Assembly: GCA_014529385.2 (NCBI GenBank)
Contig: CM043966.1
Coordinates: 38,316,037 to 38,380,036 of the forward strand
From: Adiantum capillus-veneris
Taxonomy: Eukaryota > Streptophyta > Polypodiopsida > Polypodiales > Pteridaceae
Length of the DNA stretch: 64,000 bases
Direction of reading: 5' to 3'
The notes beneath the pieces were generated by a model. The model searched no databases. It saw nothing but the letters and a program-made list of their open reading frames with translations, and was not told where the DNA came from. Below are positions 54,901 to 64,000 of this stretch, piece by piece; position 1 is the first letter of the stretch; every line of letters starts with the position of its first letter. The position numbers were made by a program, and so were the translations under genes.

Positions 54901-57900
54901 ATGGCTGACAACAACAACACAGATGTGTTCAAGATGTTTGCTGCTGAGGACAGGTTGGATGGGGACAACTACCCTATGTGGGCTTATATGATGCAACATG
55001 TTCTTGTGTCAAAAGGTGTCTGGAACATTGTGCAGGGCATTGATGTACGTCCTGGTTCTGAAGATGTAGGCGATATTGAGGATGTTGCAGGTCTTGCTGC
55101 AAGGATTGCAGCTGTTAGAGTTGTTTTGCCTACGGCAGAACAAGCTCGTTGGGATGTTAAGGATGCGCAGGCTCATGCATTGATTGCGTTGTCTGTGAAG
55201 CGCACCATTATTCCTCACATCCGTTCAGCAAAATCTGCAAAACAGGCTTGGGATATTCTAGCAGGTCTTTATGCAAGCCGCAATGAGGCTAAAATTGCTT
55301 TGCTGCGTAAAGAGCTAGAGTCGAAGATTATGCATGAGGAAGATGATATGGACACTTTCCTTGCTAGTGTCAAGGATATCAATGAGCAACTCATTTCTGC
55401 AGGTGAAGTCATTTCTGACAGTTCCCTTGTGCAGACTGTTCTTGATGCCTTACCAGATTCCTACCAGACTTTTGCTAGTACTTGGAGACTGATGACCCAA
55501 GGAAATCCTGAAGTTGTCAAGTTTGATGCATTATGCACATTGCTGTTGCAAGAGTCACTTTCTAGAAAAAACAGGACTAGGCAGCGTGCAGTTGAACAGG
55601 CTTTTATTGCTTCTCAAAGAAAGGGTGGTAACAGTAATGCAGCCACTTCTTATGGTTCTGCTGCGAGTGGCAAAAGTTCTGTTCCTAATGCTTTTGTTGG
55701 CACCACTTCGTCTGGCAATTCTGGTGATAAGGGCAAAAAGAAGATGTGTTGCCATTATTGTAAAGCCAATGATCACTTGATCAAGTCGTGTCCTAAGTTG
55801 AAGGCCAAAGAGGCTAAGAAGAAAGAGGGTGGTTCCACTGCAAATGCTGGTTCCACTACAAATGCAGCCATTGTTGAGTCTTCTGTGAAAGGAGATTGTG
55901 ATGCTGATGTTGATGCAGAATGGGCTTTTAGCGCAGAGTGCACTTACAATCCTGTTGTCCATGATGCATGCTTGTCAGTTGCTGCAGATTCACATGTATG
56001 GTATTTCGACAGTGGTGCTACAAAGCACATTACCTCACATCGTGAATTGTTTACCTCTCTCGAGTCTGTCCCTCATGGAAATTCAGTCACTTGTGCCAAC
56101 AACGCCTCTTATCCAGTTCAGGGAGTTGGAAAGATTGTGCTCACTGCTGCTAATGGCAGTTCCTTCACACTTGTTGATGCACTTTATGTACCTGGGATCA
56201 AGAACAATCTCTTGTCTGTATCCGCACTTGCTAGACTTGGACTTGTAGTCAAATTTGTGGATGACAGATGTACAGTTCATGATCTCAGTTTTGGTGATGA
56301 AATTGTTGCATCTGGGCTTTTGTGCCGTGGGCTGTATAAGCTCACTTTGTATGACAAGTGTGGACAAAATTTTGCAAATGCTGTTGCAGATTCAAGGGCT
56401 ATTTCAGATGCAAAACTTTGGCATGCACGTTTTGGTCATCTGAATTTTGCCAGTTTGCTGCGTTTGCAGAAATCTGATATGGTTGCTTCTTTGCCGCCTC
56501 TTGAAGCACCTGTCAAACATGTTTGTGAAGGCTGTATTCTGGGTAAAATGCAGAGTTCTAAGTTTCCAAAGGATGGTTCAGTTAGGGCCACATGCAGGTT
56601 GCAGCTTGTGCATAGTGATGTTTGTGGGCCCATGCAAACTCCGTCCTTGGGCAATTACCTGTACTTCGTGACTTTCATTGATGATTACTCCAGGCATGCA
56701 TGGGTATTTCCGCTTAAAGCGAAGTCCGAAGTTTTTATGTGCTTCAAACAATTTTTGGCTATGGCTGAAAATGTCTCAAAATGTACTATGGGCACCCTCC
56801 GTTCCGATCGAGGGGGGGAGTATATGTCTCATGAATTTAATGCATTTCTGGCTAGTCGTGGGATAAAACACCAATGTACAGTGCCTTATACACCTCAGCA
56901 AAATGGTGTTGCTGAGAGGAAAAACAGGTCACTAACGGAAATGGCACGATGTATGGTCAAAAGTCAAGCTTTGCCGCATTCTTTTTGGCTTGAGGCCATC
57001 ATGTGTGCCACTTATGTACTTAACAGGTGTCCTACGAAAGCTTTGCAGTCTATTACTCCATATGAAGCATGGCATGATAGAAAACCTTCTATTGAGCACA
57101 TGCGTGTTTTTGGTTGTTTGGCATATGCTTTGGTGCCACAAGTGCAGCGCAGAAAATTGGATGATAAGGCTATCAAATGTATTTTTGTTGGTTATAGTGC
57201 TGAAAGCAAAGGTTACAGGTTGTATCATCCGCAAACAAAACGTATTCTGGTTTCACGGGATGTAGTGTTTGTGGAAGACTCTGTTCAGCCCTTGCTGTCA
57301 TGTACTAGAGACAGTAATGTAAGCTCACAGGACATTTATGACACTTTGTTGCCTCTTTTCAGTGGTGGAAATACGAATGTAAGTTCCAATGAGGCAAATG
57401 TACAGCCTATGGGGGTTTCTGAAAATGTTTTAGAACAGCCTATTACTGATGCAGATGTACATGATGTACTTGATGAGGAAAGGGCTGAAAATGAGCAGGC
57501 TAGAGGTATGCCAAAATGGCTGGTGCACACTTTGCGTGACAGTAAATTGGATGCACCTTTATCTAGTCGTACTCGTTCAGGCTCTCGCCATGCATCTTAT
57601 GCATCAGATTGTTATGCTTTGGCTGTGTCTAGTTTACATGATGTTGAGGAGCCTCTGTCTTTTGATGAAGCACAGAATTCAGAAAATTGGATTGCTGCCA
57701 TGAAATCAGAATATGATGCACTTATAGAGAATGACACATGGACTTTATGTGATTTGCCTCCTGGCAAAAAGGCCATTGGTACGAAGTGGGTTTACAAGTT
57801 GAAACGCAAGCCGGATGGTGAGATCGATCGCCATAAGGCTCGACTTGTTGCAAAGGGTTATGCACAACAAAAAGGCATAGATTATGAAGAGACTTTTGCT

Positions 57901-59187
57901 CCCACTTGTCGTATGACTACTGTGCGTTTTCTATGTGCATTGGCAGCTCATTTTGGTTGGGATGTACATCAATCAGACATTGTTACTGCTTTCTTGAATG
58001 GTGACATATTTGAGGAAGTTTATGTAACGCAGCCTCGCGGTTTTGTCATAAAAGGAGAAGAGGACAAAGTGTGCAAATGTAAGAAGGCTTTGTATGGGTT
58101 GAAGCAATCTCCTCGTGCTTGGTATGAGAAAGCTGACACTCATTTGGTTAAACGAGGCTTTCGTAACAGTCCAACAGAAAGCACATTGTATGTAAAGCGT
58201 GAGGATGATGTATTTCTCATTGTGGTTCTTTATGTTGATGATTTGCTGATCACTGGACCAAATGAGAGACATATTGCTGAATTTAAGGCTGATTTGAATG
58301 CTACTTTCAAGATGAAAGATTTGGGGCTGTTGCATCATTACTTGGGTATACAGTTTAAGCAGTGTGATGGTGGTATTGCCTTGTGTCAGAAAAGTTACAT
58401 AGAGACATTGCTATGTAAGTTTGGACTTGAGGATTGCAAACCTATTGCCACTCCCATGGAAACAGGTTTGAAGTTGAGTCTACATGATGCTGGCGATCCT
58501 GCTGATGTCACTCTTTACCAAACTGCTGTTGGCTGCCTCATTTATGTATGCAACACGAGGCCAGATATTCAGTTTGCAGTCTCGCAGGTCAGCAGATTTA
58601 TGCATAGCCCAGGGTCTAAGCATTGGCAGGCTGTCAAGAGGATTTTCCGCTACCTTAGTGGCACTTTACATCTTGGCTTGTTTTATCCCAAGGGGGGATC
58701 ATTGCCGCCAGACTTACATGCTTTTTCGGACTCAGATTGGGCTGGTTGTTTTGACACGCGAGTGTCCACAAGTGGTTTTTGTTTCATGCTTGGCAGTTTA
58801 TGTATATCATGGTTGAGCAAGAAGCAACCTACTGTGGCCACTTCGAGTTGTGAGGCTGAGTACAGGGCAGTCTTCACAGCTACGGTTGAGTGTGTATGGC
58901 TCAGACGCCTTATGGCTGACTTGGGTGTTGGACAGGACACTGCCAACACTATATACACTGACAGTCAGAGCGCATTGGCAGTTGCGAGGAACCCAGTTTT
59001 TCATGCTCGCACAAAGCACATTGAGGTGCATTACCACTATGTCAGGGAGAGGCTCTCAGCAGGAGAGATCAGCTTGGCTTATGTGCCAACACAGGACAAC
59101 CTTGCAGATCTTTTCACAAAGGCATTGTCTCGTGAGAAGCTTGAAGCTTTCCGCAAAGCTTTGGGCTTACTCCCCTTTGTGGACTGA
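54901..59187 (+). CDS. Copia family C gag-pol polyprotein (1428 aa)
   Basis: One uninterrupted frame for the whole copia protein set. The start is the ATG of MADNNNTDVF, equivalent to that of family B. The frame is also open upstream, with a Met at 54841, but that part is leader. Residues: gag 10-260; CCHC knuckle CHYCKANDHLIKSC 284-297; protease YFDSGATKHIT with Asp 370; integrase zinc-binding HARFGH to CEGC about 508-545; integrase catalytic D573, D636 and E672 (D35E spacing); RT from IGTKWVYKLKRK, with LYGLKQSPRAWY and YVDD 1111-1114; RNase H with FSDSDWAGCFDTR near 1276, CEAEYRA and a TDSQSA-type site; C-terminus ALGLLPFVD. All catalytic residues are in place. Gag and pol share one frame with no stop or slippery site seen. 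Confidence 0.95.
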   Translation: MADNNNTDVFKMFAAEDRLDGDNYPMWAYMMQHVLVSKGVWNIVQGIDVRPGSEDVGDIEDVAGLAARIAAVRVVLPTAEQARWDVKDAQAHALIALSVKRTIIPHIRSAKSAKQAWDILAGLYASRNEAKIALLRKELESKIMHEEDDMDTFLASVKDINEQLISAGEVISDSSLVQTVLDALPDSYQTFASTWRLMTQGNPEVVKFDALCTLLLQESLSRKNRTRQRAVEQAFIASQRKGGNSNAATSYGSAASGKSSVPNAFVGTTSSGNSGDKGKKKMCCHYCKANDHLIKSCPKLKAKEAKKKEGGSTANAGSTTNAAIVESSVKGDCDADVDAEWAFSAECTYNPVVHDACLSVAADSHVWYFDSGATKHITSHRELFTSLESVPHGNSVTCANNASYPVQGVGKIVLTAANGSSFTLVDALYVPGIKNNLLSVSALARLGLVVKFVDDRCTVHDLSFGDEIVASGLLCRGLYKLTLYDKCGQNFANAVADSRAISDAKLWHARFGHLNFASLLRLQKSDMVASLPPLEAPVKHVCEGCILGKMQSSKFPKDGSVRATCRLQLVHSDVCGPMQTPSLGNYLYFVTFIDDYSRHAWVFPLKAKSEVFMCFKQFLAMAENVSKCTMGTLRSDRGGEYMSHEFNAFLASRGIKHQCTVPYTPQQNGVAERKNRSLTEMARCMVKSQALPHSFWLEAIMCATYVLNRCPTKALQSITPYEAWHDRKPSIEHMRVFGCLAYALVPQVQRRKLDDKAIKCIFVGYSAESKGYRLYHPQTKRILVSRDVVFVEDSVQPLLSCTRDSNVSSQDIYDTLLPLFSGGNTNVSSNEANVQPMGVSENVLEQPITDADVHDVLDEERAENEQARGMPKWLVHTLRDSKLDAPLSSRTRSGSRHASYASDCYALAVSSLHDVEEPLSFDEAQNSENWIAAMKSEYDALIENDTWTLCDLPPGKKAIGTKWVYKLKRKPDGEIDRHKARLVAKGYAQQKGIDYEETFAPTCRMTTVRFLCALAAHFGWDVHQSDIVTAFLNGDIFEEVYVTQPRGFVIKGEEDKVCKCKKALYGLKQSPRAWYEKADTHLVKRGFRNSPTESTLYVKREDDVFLIVVLYVDDLLITGPNERHIAEFKADLNATFKMKDLGLLHHYLGIQFKQCDGGIALCQKSYIETLLCKFGLEDCKPIATPMETGLKLSLHDAGDPADVTLYQTAVGCLIYVCNTRPDIQFAVSQVSRFMHSPGSKHWQAVKRIFRYLSGTLHLGLFYPKGGSLPPDLHAFSDSDWAGCFDTRVSTSGFCFMLGSLCISWLSKKQPTVATSSCEAEYRAVFTATVECVWLRRLMADLGVGQDTANTIYTDSQSALAVARNPVFHARTKHIEVHYHYVRERLSAGEISLAYVPTQDNLADLFTKALSREKLEAFRKALGLLPFVD

Positions 59188-59250
59188 TCCTGTCCTCAGG
59201 GCATGGCACTTCCCTTTACTCATGTGCCAGCTCTCGTTCACCGCATCACT

Positions 59251-59262
59251 CCAGGGGGGATT
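59251..59262 (+). promoter_or_regulatory. Polypurine tract of copia family C
   Basis: CCAGGGGGGATT directly before the 3' LTR. Confidence 0.88.
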
Positions 59263-59489
59263 TGTTACCATATACATGTGGTAGTGATGTGTGTGAACAC
59301 ACTAGGACCGCCGGGGCATTTTTTCCCTCTTTAGGAGGTTTTTTCCCTTGTGCATTGTATATACGCCCATCACTCTAGGACTATCTATCTTTCCATTGCA
59401 CACTAAGTAACACACTCTCTATTGTGTGCCTTGAGCTTCCTTCGTCTTCTCCAAGTTGTGTGTGTTTCTCTGCAACCCTAATTCCAACA
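59263..59489 (+). repeat. 3' LTR of copia family C
   Basis: 227 bp, three differences from the 5' LTR. Confidence 0.95.
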
Positions 59490-59494
59490 CATTC

Positions 59495-59958
59495 TCCTAC
59501 TGTACACACCGTACTCATTTAGAATCTCTTTTTCTCTAATTAGTACCACACATTTTACACCAAGCTTTTTCTTGATACCCTTTTCCAAACAACATTGAAA
59601 ATAATCTTTTTAGACAAAAGTATAGGCCCCTTTCTTATCCAAGTGATGCTTAGGTTGAGATTTCTTATAAGACTTTATAAACTACAACCAACCTTATATC
59701 TTCAAACCTCAATCCATTTATATATATATCATAAAAAATTTCCAACCCATGCATTCACTCAAGAATAACACTTTTCACCATTTTTGATTGATAAATAAAT
59801 TAGCTTTGTCAATCTAGGCATTCAAACTTTCACTAGGTAGGCGAAGAAAATTGTACTAGTTTTCACATTTTTAAGCCATAACTTGACTTTTCACTTTGGT
59901 TTTTGATCCCAAGTGGCTTGGTGTAGCCCTTCTCGTGGGCAAACGTAAGTATAAAATC

Positions 59959-60039
<81 letters not shown>

Positions 60040-60397
60040 GTGCATAATGAGCCTTTTTATAGCAACAATCAATTTGCTAGCAAGCTTTCGTTGGCCTACA
60101 TCTATCAGATTAATACTCATTCTTTCTTGTGACATCTAATGCTCGATTGGCATTCTAGAGATTCGATTCTATATTCAATTATTGTTAATGTAAAGGTTGT
60201 GTGCCTCTTATTCAAGGCTGAAAATCCCGACCACCCACTCATTGTATCCTTATTCTTTATATCCAAATCAGTAAAGAGCTTTCTCACAATCACATTGTGA
60301 CAAGATAGCTCCACCCACCACGTGGTCTTTCCTTCCTCTCTTCTCCTTCCTAGCACATCACAGCATGCAACACATGCTCTCGTGCACATACTCTTCA
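59495..60397 (+). repeat. Spacer, GA-G tract and probable LTR end
   Basis: No gene seen. A GA run (59961-60008) passes straight into G30 (60009-60038). The final part, perhaps from TGTGACATC near 60126 to TTCA at 60397, is likely the LTR of the copia remnant that follows, because a primer-binding site comes next. The left LTR boundary is unproven. Confidence 0.5.
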
Positions 60398-60399
60398 AA

Positions 60400-62360
60400 T
60401 GGTATCAGAGCCAATTTGGTTCTTGCGAGTGTACATGGAAATTATGGTCAAGATGACTTCAAATTGGGAGTCAGGGGTCGGAATCGGCTCAAGGCAGAGA
60501 GATTGATGTATGCTTATTGTGGTCAATAAGTTTGGGAGCTTGAGAGCCCCATCTCACACTATATGTGATATTACACATGCTCAAAAAATTGCAATAGTCC
60601 CGGATTTAATTAAAAAAACCTTCAGTGTTGAGCTACACAGTAGTGCTAAAAATCTTGCAAGGCAAAGCAAGTAGCATTGGTTTTCTAATTAACACAAGGC
60701 AAACAAAATCTTAATGCTACATAGAAGGCTTGCAATGTGAAATTGTTTAGCACTAAAGCGACAAAGGACATAAAGTGCTAAAAAATTGCAATGCTAGCAC
60801 ACACAAGGTAGCAAGAAGGTGTGGTAACATCAATCAGCAACCCAAATGGGGTTGCAATCAAATGCACATCAGCAAAGAGGGAACTCCCAAGGGTATTACA
60901 TAGCAAAGGGACCGTCACATTGGTGGCCCGTAGTACGGAAATCCATGAGTAGAGCTCATGGCAACCCATAGGGCCTAGAGCGGTAGAAATTAAAGCAAAA
61001 TGATCAAAGTCGAGAGCGATAGTGCTGAAATTGGATTGGCTTCTCGGAATCGTCTTTGAGCGAATTTCCTTGAGCACTCATAGCGCAGATGGAGGAGTTG
61101 CTAGAGAGTAAGAGACATAGTATTGAGAAGACAAGGGTGATTTTTTATAGATTTTGGATCTGGTTGAGGTGCAAAGTTAACATCGGCGTTATAGGTGGAG
61201 TGAGATACATGAACACTTATTTCTACATGCATACTTTAGACGCTCATGCATGAGCATGCTTTTCTCTATGGTTTGTTTAGAGAGATTTATTGGCCATGTG
61301 TGTTCGGCCTATGTATGCCATATGCAAATCTTCTGAGAGATCGAGTCTCTAGTTATAGGTTTCACAAGTATTTTGATAGATTTGAGGTTTGCACCATATT
61401 CATGTCATTTTGAAATGATTATGCATATGGTTATGGTGTGTGTGTGTGTGTACACTATGCATGCTCTTTAGTACTTTTGAGTGCCATTGTGCTCTTTTGA
61501 GATCATGTATCCTCGTAGAGGTCTCTTTGATTTTGGAGCCATATCTGGCATCGGGCATTGCATTGATGCATGCTTTAATGGTATTGGTTTGTTTTTATGG
61601 ATATGTGGATATCTCTTTGATGTTGTCAAGTTGTTCTTCCACTTGAAGTAGATGTGGTGGTTGGTTTCTTGACATTCACTTTGATTTGATATGTATGATA
61701 TTTCAAAGTCTACCATGATGACTCATGAGAGACAAAGGTCTTGTTCAAGTCAATATTTGAGATGTTGGCATTGTAGTTACATTAGACTTTGGTGCTTCAG
61801 ACATAGGAGGCAACAACAGAGACATATGTGTGATGCAGATTTGGTTAGGATGCAGATTAGAGAGGCAATTGTAGTGGTTGAGTATACCATTGATGTCACA
61901 TTTGCCTCTAGTTTACCTCCAACATATTTTATGTCTATGGATGTCACACTTTCTTTGTGTTTGTTACTAGATGATGGTGCTCCTCTCCATGTCACACCAT
62001 GTTGTGAAGGATTTAGTAGCTTTTGTACTACTGGGAGACTTAGTTGGGTGCATCTTACTCATGGTTCATCATATGACATTGTTGGTGCAAGAGATGTTTG
62101 TTTGTCATCACTTAATGGTGCATCATATGCTACTTCATGTGTGTCATGTTCTTGAGATGATACGTAGCTTTATCTCAAGGAGACAATTGAGAGATAGTGG
62201 ATGTCATGTACTACTTGGAGAGAAGTCTTTTTGGATGCATAGGAGTTTGCTAGTGATCGCGAGAGGTGACAAGATTGGCATGGTATACCCATTGCATGTT
62301 TCTCATGTACAAGACGGTATTGTCATGATTACATTATTGTAGACATGTAGAAAGCAAGAG
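60400..62360 (+). pseudogene. Decayed copia: primer-binding site, leader, protease region
   Basis: TGGTATCAGAGCC at 60400-60412 is an initiator-tRNA primer-binding site. A long leader without clear coding runs to about 61690. From 61940 the frame reads LLLDDGAPLHVTPCCEGFSS, equivalent to the WIVDSGASFHVTP protease region of family A, with DDGA in place of DSGA. It then carries GDVCLSSLNGAS-like and, after a frameshift at 62155, ISRRQLRDSGCHVLLGEKSF, matching the GAG-pre segment. No integrase core or RT follows, so it is 3' truncated. Confidence 0.65.
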
Positions 62361-62689
62361 ACAAGATGTGTCTCTTTTGCAAATGAGCTTTAGGATGTTA
62401 TGCAAGACATGTCTCTATGAATACAGAGATAGAGCAACAATATAGTGAGTCACAATAGGTTGAGTCATCATCTACTAACAAAATATGGCGGAGAGGATGA
62501 CCCTTTACACGTGTCATTATCTGCGAGCTGAAGGCTATAAGCCAAATGGGAGAGAAGCATGCGATAAAGAGGGGGAGTGAAAGAGAGAGAGAGAGAGGCC
62601 GTTGAAGGCGGCTGGCTGTACTCATGTCTGATGATGGAGATGAATAATATGGAATTCTTTGAATGATCATGCTAGAAATTGATATGGTT
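62361..62689. other. Unassigned spacer
   Basis: No gene seen; a short GA run lies near 62583-62598. Confidence 0.4.
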
Positions 62690-63981
62690 ATGCCAAGACA
62701 TTTGGATCCAGTTCCTATGGATGGTAGGGGGTGACAGTAGCATACTCATCTATCATAGAAGATAGATCATTGTGAGTTGCTATGGATGCCGCATTGGCTC
62801 TTGGCCATCATGATAGTGCATCAGCTACTTGATTTTGCTTGCCAGCAATGTGAGCAATATGAAAATTGAATTGCGAAAGAAAATTTTCCTGCCTCATTTG
62901 TTTGTCAAAGAGCTTGGTTTGTGTCATGAAGTACTTAAGACTTTGGTGATCCGTGAGTAGGATGAATGGAGTCCCCAAAAGGTAGTGCTTCCATGTGTCG
63001 AGGACATGTAGGACAGCTAATAGCTCCTTCTGGTAGATGCCCAATACTTGCTTGTTGGAATTGAGTCTTCGACTCTCATATGCTATGGCATGCCCTTCTT
63101 GAAGCAAGACTGCTCCAAGGCAATCTCCACAAGCATCACATTGGACCTCAATTGGTTTTGAGAGATCCGATAATGTAAGCACGGGTTGAGAGGTAAGCTT
63201 TTCTTTAATCTTGTCAAAAGCACTTTGCTCTTTAGCAGTCCATATGTACTTAACATTTTTCTTTGTCAAGTCATGTAGTGGTCCTGCTATTTGGGAGAAT
63301 TTAGCTATGAAGTGTCTATAGTATGCACACATACCAATAAAGCTTCGCATCTCATGTAGATTCCCCGGATTAGACCATCCTTTTATTACCTCAAGCTTGG
63401 TTGGATCCATACGGATACCATCTTGAGAGATAATATGACCTAAGTATTGAATCTCTTGAAGGAAAAATTCACTCTTCTTTTGGTTAATGAAAAGTTTATT
63501 CTCCCTCATAGCTTGAAAAACTGCCTAGAGGTGTTGCTTATGCTCCTCCGAAGATTTGGAGTAGATGATAATGTCATTGAAGAACGCTCTAGTGAACTTG
63601 TGGTAGGGTCTAAAGATTTTCTCCATTAGGTGGTTGAACGTGGCTGGAGCATTTGTCAAATCAAAAGACATGACAAGATATTCATATAGACCAAACATTG
63701 TACAGAACGTGGTCTTTACGATATCTTCATTCACTATCCTTATTGATGATAGCCACTTTTAAGGTCAATCCCATTGAAGTATGTCAAACCTTGTAGCTTA
63801 TTAGATCTTCTACCCACGGTACGGGAAATCTATATTTGATAGTGATACGATTTAGTGCTCGATAGTCCACACACATGCGGTGTATGCCATCTTTCTTTTG
63901 CATTAAAAGAACTGGAGAACAAAAGGGAGAGGATCTAGGCCTCACCATCCCCTTGTCTACCAACTGATGCACTTGCCTCAT
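62690..63981 (-). pseudogene. Gypsy RT-RNase H fragment, continuing past window edge
   Basis: Minus-strand frames in order. 63981-63784 has [20 protein letters not shown] and [20 protein letters not shown]. 63734-63525 has YEYLVMSFDLTNAPATFNHL and the active-site region FFNDIIIYSK, where the family has FDDI, so the first catalytic Asp is Asn. 63509-62808 is a clean 233-codon frame with the thumb, RSFIGMCAYYRHFI, and RNase H from VLTLSDLSKPIEVQCDACGD to DHQSLKYF and HIAGKQNQVADALS. A TGA follows ADALS, and the sense continues as WPR to about 62727, where it breaks off. Close relative of the gypsy at 18940-38990. The loss of the Asp and frame breaks make it inactive. Confidence 0.88.
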
Positions 63982-64000
63982 AGTCTCCTCTTTTTGAGCT

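Larger units (their letters stand above)
54307..59494 (+). mobile_element. Intact Ty1/copia element (family C)
   Basis: LTRs 54312-54538 and 59263-59489, both 227 bp, start TGTTACCATATACATG and end CCAACA. I count three differences between them: C/T in the CCCYTGTGC stretch, G/A in CTAGGRCTA and C/T in CCAAGYTGTG. Target duplications CATTC lie at 54307-54311 and 59490-59494. Primer-binding site, polypurine tract and full ORF are all present. It is a recent insertion, somewhat older than family B at 25813. It shares domain order, polypurine tract and much protein sequence with family B but has different LTRs. Confidence 0.96.

Noticed and set aside
1-64000. CRISPR arrays, bacterial operons or viral integrations
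   Set aside because: No regularly spaced identical repeats, no ribosome-binding-site gene clusters, and introns plus plant retroelements identify nuclear plant DNA.

Overview
The window is nuclear DNA of a land plant with a large, repeat-rich genome. Two spliced host genes, both on the minus strand, can be read. One is a DUF1639-family gene (7189-8744). The other is a RanBP1 gene, encoding a Ran-GTP binding co-regulator of nuclear transport (45552-47421). Almost everything else is transposable-element DNA of several ages. I cannot name the species. The low gene density, very long homopolymer and dinucleotide tracts, and an endonuclease-lacking Penelope-like element make a non-flowering plant such as a fern, lycophyte or conifer plausible, but this is inference.

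Layout. 1-6100: a 5'-truncated LINE with a 15-bp target duplication (1081-2437), a 1.5-kb imperfect palindrome (2859-4333) and a decayed LTR-retrotransposon gag (5273-5952). 7189-8744: the DUF1639 gene. 9590-10150: two tRNA-like SINE heads. 10583-17346: a 1.3-kb direct repeat on either side of a head-to-head Penelope-like element (12190-16075) with C-rich 3' regions. 18940-38990: a nest of retroelements. An old Ty3/gypsy element with a chromodomain-like tail is split by three insertions, each with an exact 5-bp target duplication: a decayed copia (19060-25395, TAAAT), a young intact copia on the minus strand (25813-31004, CATTA, LTRs identical by eye) and a gag-protease-only LTR element (32948-37194, AGTAG). 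39040-40548: a second fragment of the decayed copia family, ending at a compact three-LTR array (40549-42780) in which two LTRs are only 36 bp apart. 45552-47421: RanBP1. 48500-52561: a gypsy deletion derivative in which gag runs straight into the C-terminal tail. 52690-52960 and 62690-63981: minus-strand gypsy fragments. 54312-59489: a second intact copia with a 1428-codon ORF, TSD CATTC and 3 LTR differences. 60400-62360: a decayed copia with its primer-binding site.

How it works together. The two host genes look independent. The transposable elements form a time series: old gypsy and Penelope remnants, then decayed copia and the gag-protease element, then two copia elements that still have full gag-protease-integrase-RT-RNase H frames, primer-binding sites and polypurine tracts and could supply activities to defective relatives. 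All assignments come from reading motifs, splice sites, repeats and duplications by eye; no database search was possible.
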